A stretch of DNA of 64,000 bases from Erythrobacter sp. (GTDB lineage: Bacteria; Pseudomonadota; Alphaproteobacteria; Sphingomonadales; Sphingomonadaceae): NCBI RefSeq assembly GCF_024305245.1, contig NZ_JAMWYX010000003.1:1-64000 (forward strand), given 5' to 3'. Shown here piece by piece: positions 8,951-17,603 of the stretch. Below the pieces are notes generated by a model that saw nothing but the letters and a program-made list of their open reading frames with translations, was not told where the DNA came from and made no database searches. A program made the position numbers and the translations under genes. The first letter of the stretch is position 1. Every line of letters starts with the position of its first letter.

Positions 8951-9424
8951 ATGAACACCACACCCGAACCCCCTTCCGCGGCCCCGCAGTTTCTGGGCAA
9001 GGACACGCCGCTGCCGACCTCGCCCGAGCAGGCGGTGCTTGATTATGTCCCCAACCCGCGCCCCGGCTTCACCTATCTGGTGCGCTTTGCCGCGCCCGAA
9101 TTCACATCCCTGTGCCCGGTGACCAGCCAGCCCGATTTCGCGCATCTGGTGATCGATTACGTGCCGGGCGAAACGATCGTCGAAAGCAAAAGCCTCAAGC
9201 TGTTTCTCGGCGCGTTCCGCAATCACAACGGCTTTCACGAGGATGTGACGGTCGGCATCGGGGTACGGTTGTTCGATGAAATGTGCCCGCAGTGGCTCAG
9301 GATCGGCGGATACTGGTATCCGCGCGGTGGCATCCCGATCGATGTGTTCTGGCAATCGGGCGCGCCGCCGGCAGGACTCTGGCTGCCCGATCAGGGCGTC
9401 GCCCCCTATCGCGGACGCGGCTGA
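8951..9424 (+). CDS. queF: NADPH-dependent 7-cyano-7-deazaguanine reductase
   Basis: Reduces preQ0 to preQ1 in queuosine biosynthesis. The 157-residue protein has the length of the short, unimodular QueF. It shows the substrate-cysteine region [16 protein letters not shown], in which the cysteine forms the thioimide, and the QueF signature [20 protein letters not shown]. The acceptor region [20 protein letters not shown] is also present. It is transcribed divergently from the membrane-protein gene and converges on the GGDEF/EAL gene with a 37-bp gap. Confidence 0.93.
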   Translation: MNTTPEPPSAAPQFLGKDTPLPTSPEQAVLDYVPNPRPGFTYLVRFAAPEFTSLCPVTSQPDFAHLVIDYVPGETIVESKSLKLFLGAFRNHNGFHEDVTVGIGVRLFDEMCPQWLRIGGYWYPRGGIPIDVFWQSGAPPAGLWLPDQGVAPYRGRG

Positions 9425-9461
9425 CGCGGTGCCCTGAGCGCGCGTGAGCGCATCGTTGCGG

Positions 9462-11675
9462 CTATACGTTCAGATCCAGCTGCACGAAGGCCGGCGGGCT
9501 CTTGTGCCCCTCGCGCCACTTGGCCAGCGGGAACTTGCCCGCGCCCAGCGCCGCCAGCGGAATGCCCGCTTCGGCCAGCGAATAGGGCGAGATGCGATGC
9601 CGGGTCATGAACCCGCCGCTGCCGTCGCTGATCATGGCGGTTTCGAACTGGAGACCCTGGCTGCTTTCGGTCGCGTTCACCACCTTGCTCACCACCAGCT
9701 GTCCATGGCCGAGATCGAGCACCACGTCGGTTCCCTTCAGCACCCCGGCCAGTCCGGTGATGCGCGCACCGGTCTTGGATAGGTTGCGCAGGATCACGTC
9801 GTAATAGTGATCTTCGTGGATCAGACCGACCTTGCGGAAGATCGAGATGCGGTCCGCCCGGTGCCGCGGCGGGCCGTTCGGCTTGACCCGCATGGTGCCG
9901 TCGGCGAACTTGGCGAGCACCGCGTCCTGCATGATTGCGGGCGAATAGACATAGCCTTGCACCAGATCTGCGCCGCGTGCGCGCACCAGTTCCAGCTCGT
10001 CCATGGCCTCCACGCCCTCGGCGACGGTCTGCATATCGAGCGCCTTTGCCAGAGCGACGATGGCGGTGATGATTGCCGGGTTGATGTCGCCATTTTCAGT
10101 GCAGCCGCGCACAAAGCTCTGGTCGATCTTGAGCTTGTCGAAATGTCCGTGCTTGAGATAGGCGAGCGAGGAATACCCGGTGCCGAAATCATCGAGCGCC
10201 AGCCGGACGCCAAGGCTCTTGAGATCGCGAAAAATTGCGTCGACCGCTTCAAGATCGCCGACGAACACGCTTTCGGTGATTTCCAGTTCGAGCCGCGCGG
10301 GATCGAGGCCCGAAGCCTCCAGCGCCGAAGCCACCACCTTGCGGAAGCCCGGCCGGACGAACTGCTTGGCCGAAACATTGACCGCCACCCGGATCGTGTC
10401 GGGCCACTGCATCGCATCCTGGCAAGCCTGACGCAGCGCCGTTTCGCCGATCTTGACGATCAGATCGTCATTCTCCGCGACCGGGATGAAATCGGCCGGG
10501 GAAATCGGGCCTTCCTGTTCGTCATGCCACCGCAGCAGGGCTTCGAAGCAGCGCACCTCGTTGCTGACCGGATCGACCAGCGGCTGGTATGCAAGTTTGA
10601 GATCTCCGCGGTCCACCGCATCGCGCAGACGTTCGCCCAGCTTCGCGTACTTGTTGGCCGCGTCGCGAAGTTCAGTGGTGAAAAAGCAGAAGGTACCCCC
10701 GCGCGATTCCTTGGCGGCATAAAGCGCCATGTCGGCGGCTCGGGTAAGTTCATCTGTATCCACCCCGTCGTAAGGCGCAATTGCAATTCCGACCGACGTG
10801 CCGATGATCGCCCGGCGACCATTGACCTGATAAGGCTGCGAAAGCGATTGGACGATCCGGTTGGCAAGCTCGCCCAGTGTTCCGCGATCATCCATGTCGG
10901 GTAGCAGGACCTGGAATTCGTCGCCCCCAAGGCGTCCCACTTCGCCGCTGTCACCGACGAGGCTTTTGAGGCGCTCGGCGACTTTTTTCAGCAATTCATC
11001 GCCCGCCGGGTGCCCCATCGTGTCATTGACATGCTTGAAACGGTCGAGGTCGATCATCATCAGCGCGCAGCTGCGCTGGCTGGCACGGAATGCGGCCAGA
11101 GTGGCGGTCAATCTTTGGCCCAGCTTGCGCCGGTTGGTGAGGCCGGTCAACTCATCGACCTGCGAATGCCGCGCGATCTGCATGTCGTGGGCGTACTGGC
11201 TGGTGATATCCAGCGCACTGCCGCGATAGCCGAGGAAGGTGCCCGATGCATCGACCAGCGGCCGACCATTCAGCCGCCACCACCGCGTGCCCACCTCGGC
11301 GCTGCGAGCATTGCCCGCAGCGATGGCGATCACATGGTCCTCGATCTTCGAATGGGCCTTGAGCTTGAACCCGATCGCGCGTTGCTGAGCTTCGCCCGGC
11401 TCGGCTTCCGTCTCGCAGAACACCTGCGTCAACGGTTTGCCGAGGACGTCTTCGGCGCCGAGCCCGAGATCGGTCAGCGCGCGCTGCGACAGGAAGGTGA
11501 GATGACCATTGGCATCGGTCGCCCAGAACATGCCGATGCCAAGCTCTTCGACATCGCTGAGCACATTGGCGCGGTCAGGCAGCGACGGCATCTTGGCGGC
11601 GTGGGCGGATTGCCGTTTCGCCAGGCCATTGCGCGATGCCTGATCCCTTACAGTCTTGAGAAAACCCATCGCCAT
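9462..11675 (-). CDS. PAS-GGDEF-EAL-PilZ cyclic-di-GMP signalling protein
   Basis: The 737-residue protein has four modules. These are a PAS-like sensor (about 40-165, DVEELGIGMFWATDANGHLT), a GGDEF domain (about 170-330), an EAL domain (about 345-595) and a PilZ-like C-terminus (about 610-715, DRISIFRKVGLI and NLSKTGARI). The GGDEF motif is intact at residues 250-254 (RLGGDEFQVLL). The EAL core is intact at 378-380 (FEALLRW), with LDDFGTGYSSLAYLKHG and TVAEGVEAMDEL also conserved. Both synthesis and breakdown of c-di-GMP are therefore possible, and PilZ could give feedback binding. No membrane segment is seen, so it is probably cytosolic. The ATG at 11675 has a GAGGA eight bases upstream. 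Confidence 0.92.
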   Translation of the reverse strand: MAMGFLKTVRDQASRNGLAKRQSAHAAKMPSLPDRANVLSDVEELGIGMFWATDANGHLTFLSQRALTDLGLGAEDVLGKPLTQVFCETEAEPGEAQQRAIGFKLKAHSKIEDHVIAIAAGNARSAEVGTRWWRLNGRPLVDASGTFLGYRGSALDITSQYAHDMQIARHSQVDELTGLTNRRKLGQRLTATLAAFRASQRSCALMMIDLDRFKHVNDTMGHPAGDELLKKVAERLKSLVGDSGEVGRLGGDEFQVLLPDMDDRGTLGELANRIVQSLSQPYQVNGRRAIIGTSVGIAIAPYDGVDTDELTRAADMALYAAKESRGGTFCFFTTELRDAANKYAKLGERLRDAVDRGDLKLAYQPLVDPVSNEVRCFEALLRWHDEQEGPISPADFIPVAENDDLIVKIGETALRQACQDAMQWPDTIRVAVNVSAKQFVRPGFRKVVASALEASGLDPARLELEITESVFVGDLEAVDAIFRDLKSLGVRLALDDFGTGYSSLAYLKHGHFDKLKIDQSFVRGCTENGDINPAIITAIVALAKALDMQTVAEGVEAMDELELVRARGADLVQGYVYSPAIMQDAVLAKFADGTMRVKPNGPPRHRADRISIFRKVGLIHEDHYYDVILRNLSKTGARITGLAGVLKGTDVVLDLGHGQLVVSKVVNATESSQGLQFETAMISDGSGGFMTRHRISPYSLAEAGIPLAALGAGKFPLAKWREGHKSPPAFVQLDLNV

Positions 11676-11992
11676 CGCTTGTCCTCGTGAGGAGTTCCGG
11701 CCTGCAAACCTTTACCGGCGGGTCATCGTAACCGTACCGGTTGGTCCGTATCGGACGCCCACTTGCGCTGTAACCAAGTCCGATTGAAAAACAGTTACGT
11801 GCCCGGAGCTTGCGGAAGGACGATCGAAGTGGGCTGCAATTCATGATGGAACGTCTTGAGCGTTGCTGCGTTATGCCCGACAAGCAATTCTGTCACAATG
11901 TTGCCGCAGGACTATCGGCAGCGTAATAAATTGCAAGCCGCGCGCGCTGGGGGATCGGCGGGTGCGGTTTGAACACTCTGGGGGAGAACACC
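11676..11992. other. Divergent intergenic region upstream of the pcs operon
   Basis: This 317-bp gap separates the c-di-GMP gene (minus) from pcs (plus), so it must hold both promoters. I see a small inverted repeat GTCCG-TAT-CGGAC at 11744-11756 and an A/T-richer stretch near 11910-11935 (acaagcaattctgtcacaat, then taataaattg). No clear -35/-10 pair, riboswitch or known operator stands out. A TTG at 11969 is in frame with pcs, but the ATG at 11993 has a much better ribosome-binding site (ggggagaacacc). Confidence 0.5.
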
Positions 11993-14900
11993 ATGCCTGA
12001 AGCCGGGGCGCGCACTGCCGGGGCAGACGTTGCTGCCAATCGTGTGGTTTGCCGCGCCGACTGGGAGTCGATGCGTGCCGATGCATTGGCCGACCCGGGC
12101 AACTTCCACGGAGCGATTGCCGCGCGCAACATGCACTGGTTCGTGCCGGATAGCGGCCCTGCCGGTGCATGGCTGGCAAAGGACGAGGACGGTAACTGGC
12201 ATGGCTGGGATGCTGCCACCGCTGCGCCGGTCAGCCCCGATCTTCCGCAGGACTTCACGCCGTGGCACACCGGCTTCGATGGCTCCACCCCGCCGCACTG
12301 GCGCTGGTTCGTGGGCGGACGCACCAATGCCGCTTTTTCCGAACTCGATCGCCATGTGCTCTCCGGCCACGGCAATGAAGCTGCGCTGATCTTCGAAGGT
12401 GATCGCTGGGACATGTCGGCTGGCGGTGGCAAGGGCGCGCCGCTCGACTGCTTTACCGTCAGCCGCAAGAAGCTGCTGCTCGAAGTGACGAAATGCGCGG
12501 TGGCCTTGCAGGCGCTCGGCCTGAAGCCGGGCGACCGCATGGCATTGAACATGCCCAACATCGTGCCGCAGATATACTGGACCGAAGCGGCCAAGCGGCT
12601 GGGCGTGGTCTATACCGCAGTGTTCGGGGGGTTTTCGGACAAGACCCTGTCCGACCGCATCGCCGATACCGGCGCGCGGGTGATCGTCACGTCAGATGGC
12701 AGCTATCGCAACGCGCAGGTCGCCGCGTTCAAGAACGCCTATACCGACCCGGCGCTCGACAACTTCGTCCCGGTGACGACTGCGCTGGAAATCCTCTCCG
12801 GACTCGATCTGGAACTGCCGCAACAGGATCGCGACACCATCGTCGAAGCGGTGCGTGAAGCGCTGACCGGCGAGATCACGGTCGATCGGTCGGATGTGAT
12901 GCGCGGCGTGGGGCGGGCGCTGATCACACTCGGCGCGGAAGGCCGCATCACCAGCGCGGATGCCGCACGGGTGCGGATCGCGATTGCCTCCAGCCTCGTC
13001 ACTTTGCCGCCCCGCGTCGAAGCGGTGATCGTCTGCCGCCATACCCACCAGCCCGACATAATCTGGCGCGAGGAACGTGACCGCTGGAGCCACGAGTTGA
13101 CCGACGCTGCATTGGTCACCGTGCTGGAAAAGGCCCGCGCCGCCGGGTTTGCGGTTCAGACCGAGGCCGATCTGCTGGCTTTGCCAGATACGGAATTCGT
13201 CCGCGCCATCTGGGCTTCGTCAAAGCCGATGCCGGTCGATGCCGATTACCCGATGTTCTTCATCTACACCTCGGGTTCGACCGGGAAGCCCAAGGGGATC
13301 GTCCATTCGCACGGCTATGCCGCCGGGGTGGCAGAGACCATGGCGGTCAGCTTCGACGCGCGCCCTGGCGATGTTCTTTACGTGGTCGCCGATCCGGGCT
13401 GGATCACCGGGCAAAGCTATCTGATCTGCGCGCCGTTGATGACGCGGGTGACCAGCCTAGTCGCCGAAGCCTCGCCTGTCTTCCCGCACGCGGGCCGCTT
13501 CGCATCAATGATCGAGCGGCACAATGTCGCGATCTTCAAGGCCGGGGTGACTTTCCTCAAATCGGTGATGTCCGATCCCGACAACCTCGCCGAACTGCAG
13601 CGCTATGACATGGGCTGTCTGCGGGTCGCGACTTTCTGCGCCGAGCCGGTTTCGCCTTCGGTGCAGGCCTTCGGGATGGAGCACGTCACGCCGCGTTACA
13701 TCAATTCGTACTGGGCGACCGAACATGGCGGTATCGCGTGGACGCATTTCTACGCCAATGACGACTTTCCCTTGCGCCCCGATGCGCATTCCTACCCCTT
13801 GCCGTGGATCATCGGTGACGTGTGGGTCGAGGATGCCGACGCGGAAACCGCGCCGGACGTCGCCTTCGCGCGCGGTGGCGATGGCGGCGTGCCGTGGCGG
13901 CGGGCCGCAACCGGCGAGAAGGGCGAAATCGTTATCGCCGCGCCGTACCCCTATCTCGCGCGCACGATCTGGGGCGACATCGAAGGCTTCAAGATCGAGG
14001 ATGGCCGTGTCGATCCCGCCTGGCGCGGCGATGCGGCACGCTGGGAGGACGGATACTGGCGCCGCTGGAAGGGCGCGTGGGCCTATACCCAGGGCGACTT
14101 TGCCATTCAGCACGAAGACGGCTCGTTCTCGCTCCACGGGCGTTCGGACGATGTCATCAACGTCTCCGGCCACCGCATGGGGACCGAGGAGATCGAGGGC
14201 GCGGTGCTGCGCGACAAGGCGCTCGCGCCCGATAGCCCCGTCGGCAATGTGCTGGTGGTCGGCGCACCGCACCGCGAGAAAGGACTCACCCCGCTCGCCT
14301 TCGTGGTGCCGGTCGCAGGGCGCAAACTCACGATCGAAGACAAGCGCCGGCTGTTCGATCTGGTGCGCACCGAAAAGGGCGCGGTCGCGGTTCCCGCCGA
14401 CTTCATCGAAGTCTCGCAATTCCCCGAAACCCGCAGCGGCAAATATATGCGCCGGATGGTGCGCGCGCTGGTGGTAGGCGAGGATGTCGGCGACGTCACG
14501 ACCTTGCGCAACCCGGAAGCGCTCGACGAATTGCGCACCGTGATCGGCGATTGGCAGCGCAAGCAGCGCCTGTCGGACGAACAGGCGCTGTTTGATCGCC
14601 ACCGCTATTTCCTCGTCCAGTACAACAATGTCGCGCCCGGCAAGCAGGTCGCGACCGTCACCGTCACCAACCCGCCGGTCAATGCGCTGAACGAACGCGC
14701 CATCGACGAGCTGGTGCTGGTCACCGATTACCTCGCGCGTGACGATAACGTGGTGGCGGTGGTGTTCACCGGGCAGGGCACATCGTCCTTCGTTGCAGGC
14801 GCGGATATCCGCCAGATGCTGGAGGAAATTCACTCGGTTGAAGATGCGATGGTGCTGCCCAACAATGCCCATCTCGCCTTCCGCACCATCGAGCGCATGG

Positions 14901-17500
14901 GTAAGCCCTGCGTCGCGGCGGTGCAGGGCGTGGCGCTGGGCGGCGGGATGGAATTCGCGCTCGCGTGCCATTACCGCATTGCCGAGCCGGTGGCGCGGTT
15001 CGGGCAGCCCGAAATCCGTCTGCGGTTGCTGCCCGGCTATGGCGGCACGCAGCGCCTGCCGCGCCTGCTCGCCGACCGGCGTGGGGCCGAAGGCGTGCGC
15101 GATGCGCTCGACCTGATCCTCGGCGGGCGCAGCATCGATGCCGAAGCTGCCGAGGCTATTGGTGTGGTCGATGAATTGGTCGATGGCGCGCAGGATGCGC
15201 TTTCGGCAGCGCACGCGGCGGTGCGCGACTTTGTGAAGCACGGCGCAGAGAGCACGCTCGGCCGTGCTTTCGCTGACAGGCAGGCGGCGGTCACGCGCTG
15301 GGATACGGCGTCGGATGTCAGCCTCGATGCCGTGATGGAGGACGATTTCCTCCAGCGTATTCTGCGCCAACTCGATTGGGCGGGGCGTGGGCAGGCTGGC
15401 GCGCGGGCGCTCGAAGCCGTACGTGCCGGGCTCGAACAGGGGATCACCGCAGGCCTTGCGCGCGAGGCGCGGCTGTTCGCCGAAGCCATCGTCGATCCCG
15501 AAGGCGGCAAAACCGGCATCAGGCAATTCATCGACAAAGTCGCGCCGCCGCTACCGGTGCGGCGCGACGGCGTATGGATCGACGCCGAGCACGAAATGCG
15601 TGCGCAAGCCCTTGAGGCAGCAGGCGATCTGCTGCCGGTGGGAGCGCCGTTCTACCCCGGCGTCACCCCGATTCCCGGCCACCAATATGCCTTTGGCATC
15701 GCCCGAGATCCCGACACCGGCCAGCCCCGCTTCGGCCCGCCCGCAAGCCACGAGAAGGAGCTGATCGTGGCAGTGCCAGAGCCCGCGCCCAACGAGGCGC
15801 TGCTCTACATGCTAACCAGCGAGGTCAACTTCAACGACATCTGGGCGCTGACCGGCATCCCGGTGTCGCCCTTCGACAGCCACGAAGAAGACGTCCAGAT
15901 CACCGGATCGGGCGGCATCGCGCTGGTCGCGGCGCTCGGCAGCGAAACGCGCGCGCAAGGGCGGATCAAGGTTGGCGATCTGGTGACGGTCTATTCGGGC
16001 ACCAATGACCTGCTCAGCCCTCTGGTCGGCAATGATCCGATGTATGCGGATTTCAGCATTCAGGGGTATGAGACCGAGACTGGCAGCCATGCCCAGTTTC
16101 TTTCCGTCCAGGCACCGCAGATGCACAAGCTGCCGCCCGATCTGACGCTTGAACAGGCGGGGAGTTATGTGCTCAACCTCGGCACGATCGCCCGCTGCCT
16201 GTTCACCACGTTGCAGATTGCACCGGGGCGGACATTGTTCGTCGAAGGCGCGGCAACGGGGACGGGGCTGGATGCACTGCGATCATCGGTGCGCACCGGA
16301 CTGCAGGTGACGGGGCTGGTGTCCTCGCAGGAGCGCGCCAGCTTCATCACCGACGCGCAAGGCGCGGTGGGGGCGATCAATCGCAAGGATGCGCGCTTCG
16401 CCGATCTTTACAGCGTGGTGCCGGAAGACAAGGCGGAGGCGCAGACGTGGGAAGCCGCAGGCGCGCCGCTGGTGGAGGAATACAAGGCACTGAACAGCGG
16501 CAAGCTGGCCGATTATGTCGTCAGCCACGCAGGCGAAACGGCGTTCCCGCGCAGCTTCCAACTGCTGGCAGAGGGCGGCACGCTGGCGTTCTACGGCGCG
16601 TCGTCCGGCTATCATTTCAGCTTCATGGGCAAGCCGGGAACGGCCACGCCCGAAGAAATGCTGCGCCGCGCGGCCCTGCGCGGCGGCGAGGCGGTGCTGA
16701 TCTATTACGGGCCGGGGAGCAAGGAACTGCTCGACGAGACGGGCCTTGAGATGATCGAAGCCGCGCGCCGTTTCAACGCGCGTTCTGTGATCGCCACAAC
16801 CACCGACGGCCAGCGCGAATTCCTGCAATCGCTGGGGCTGGAAGACGCGATCGAGGGCATCGTCAGCTTGGAAGCGATCCGGCGGCGGGAGGGCGCGAAT
16901 TTCTATTGGCCGGACACCATGCCGCGCCTGCCCGATGCCAAGGTGGATATCGAGGTCTTCAAGGCGGCGGTGCGCGATTATCAGGACCGCGTGATGAAGC
17001 CGTTCGGTTCGGCGGTTGGCAAGATCCTGCGATCATCCGACAATCCGCGCGGCAATCCCGATCTGGTGTTCGAACGCGCGGGGCAGGACACGCTCGGCAT
17101 TTCGACCTCGCTGGTGAAGCCTTTCACCGGGCGGGTGATCTTCGCTGAAGACCTCACCGGCTGCCGGTTTACCTTCTACGCGCCGCAGGTTTGGACCCGC
17201 CAGCGCCAGATCCTGATGCCGACGGCCAGCATCCTCGGCACCCACCTGTGCAACGCTTTCGAAGTCGCGCGGATGAACGACATGATTGCCGCCGGGCTGC
17301 TCGAAGTGACCGAACCGCAGGTGGTCGGCTGGGACGAATTGCCCGAAGCGCATCAGGCGATGTGGGAGAACCGGCACGCTGGATCGACCTATGTTGTCAA
17401 TCACGCACTCCCCGAAATGGGCCTGCGCAGCCGCGATGCCCTGCTCGAAGCGTGGGCTGCAATGGGGGATGGAAGCACCGCCGGGGAACCGGAGCCGTAG
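11993..17500 (+). CDS. pcs: Propionyl-CoA synthase, tri-domain fusion enzyme
   Basis: The 1835-residue protein joins three enzymes that turn 3-hydroxypropionate into propionyl-CoA. An acyl-CoA synthetase (about 1-880) has YTSGSTGKPKG (426-435), SYWATEHGG, the hinge GRSDDVINVSGHRMGTEE and the catalytic lysine K817 in TRSGKYMRR. An enoyl-CoA hydratase/3-hydroxypropionyl-CoA dehydratase (about 885-1150) has oxyanion-hole residues in SSFVAGADIRQM and two catalytic glutamates, E987 (GGGMEFALAC) and E1007 (FGQPEIRL). An NADPH-dependent acrylyl-CoA reductase of the MDR/crotonyl-CoA-reductase type (about 1230-1835) follows, with a nucleotide-binding segment VEGAATGTGLDALRSSVRTG. Length and order match propionyl-CoA synthases of Chloroflexus and Erythrobacter. 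It is the first gene of a likely operon with mcr and accA. Confidence 0.95.
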   Translation: MPEAGARTAGADVAANRVVCRADWESMRADALADPGNFHGAIAARNMHWFVPDSGPAGAWLAKDEDGNWHGWDAATAAPVSPDLPQDFTPWHTGFDGSTPPHWRWFVGGRTNAAFSELDRHVLSGHGNEAALIFEGDRWDMSAGGGKGAPLDCFTVSRKKLLLEVTKCAVALQALGLKPGDRMALNMPNIVPQIYWTEAAKRLGVVYTAVFGGFSDKTLSDRIADTGARVIVTSDGSYRNAQVAAFKNAYTDPALDNFVPVTTALEILSGLDLELPQQDRDTIVEAVREALTGEITVDRSDVMRGVGRALITLGAEGRITSADAARVRIAIASSLVTLPPRVEAVIVCRHTHQPDIIWREERDRWSHELTDAALVTVLEKARAAGFAVQTEADLLALPDTEFVRAIWASSKPMPVDADYPMFFIYTSGSTGKPKGIVHSHGYAAGVAETMAVSFDARPGDVLYVVADPGWITGQSYLICAPLMTRVTSLVAEASPVFPHAGRFASMIERHNVAIFKAGVTFLKSVMSDPDNLAELQRYDMGCLRVATFCAEPVSPSVQAFGMEHVTPRYINSYWATEHGGIAWTHFYANDDFPLRPDAHSYPLPWIIGDVWVEDADAETAPDVAFARGGDGGVPWRRAATGEKGEIVIAAPYPYLARTIWGDIEGFKIEDGRVDPAWRGDAARWEDGYWRRWKGAWAYTQGDFAIQHEDGSFSLHGRSDDVINVSGHRMGTEEIEGAVLRDKALAPDSPVGNVLVVGAPHREKGLTPLAFVVPVAGRKLTIEDKRRLFDLVRTEKGAVAVPADFIEVSQFPETRSGKYMRRMVRALVVGEDVGDVTTLRNPEALDELRTVIGDWQRKQRLSDEQALFDRHRYFLVQYNNVAPGKQVATVTVTNPPVNALNERAIDELVLVTDYLARDDNVVAVVFTGQGTSSFVAGADIRQMLEEIHSVEDAMVLPNNAHLAFRTIERMGKPCVAAVQGVALGGGMEFALACHYRIAEPVARFGQPEIRLRLLPGYGGTQRLPRLLADRRGAEGVRDALDLILGGRSIDAEAAEAIGVVDELVDGAQDALSAAHAAVRDFVKHGAESTLGRAFADRQAAVTRWDTASDVSLDAVMEDDFLQRILRQLDWAGRGQAGARALEAVRAGLEQGITAGLAREARLFAEAIVDPEGGKTGIRQFIDKVAPPLPVRRDGVWIDAEHEMRAQALEAAGDLLPVGAPFYPGVTPIPGHQYAFGIARDPDTGQPRFGPPASHEKELIVAVPEPAPNEALLYMLTSEVNFNDIWALTGIPVSPFDSHEEDVQITGSGGIALVAALGSETRAQGRIKVGDLVTVYSGTNDLLSPLVGNDPMYADFSIQGYETETGSHAQFLSVQAPQMHKLPPDLTLEQAGSYVLNLGTIARCLFTTLQIAPGRTLFVEGAATGTGLDALRSSVRTGLQVTGLVSSQERASFITDAQGAVGAINRKDARFADLYSVVPEDKAEAQTWEAAGAPLVEEYKALNSGKLADYVVSHAGETAFPRSFQLLAEGGTLAFYGASSGYHFSFMGKPGTATPEEMLRRAALRGGEAVLIYYGPGSKELLDETGLEMIEAARRFNARSVIATTTDGQREFLQSLGLEDAIEGIVSLEAIRRREGANFYWPDTMPRLPDAKVDIEVFKAAVRDYQDRVMKPFGSAVGKILRSSDNPRGNPDLVFERAGQDTLGISTSLVKPFTGRVIFAEDLTGCRFTFYAPQVWTRQRQILMPTASILGTHLCNAFEVARMNDMIAAGLLEVTEPQVVGWDELPEAHQAMWENRHAGSTYVVNHALPEMGLRSRDALLEAWAAMGDGSTAGEPEP

Positions 17501-17603
17501 CCTGCGCATTGGCAATCCTGAAACGTTCTTAGCGCTCCTCCCCAGAGAATGAACGATCCGGCAAGCGAACGACAGCGTTGCTGCCACTTATGAGGAGAGT
17601 GCT

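Noticed and set aside
13505..15526. 673-codon open frame antisense to pcs
   Set aside because: It lies wholly inside the well-supported pcs gene. GC-rich genes often leave the opposite strand open. The product is His/Arg-rich with no domain pattern.
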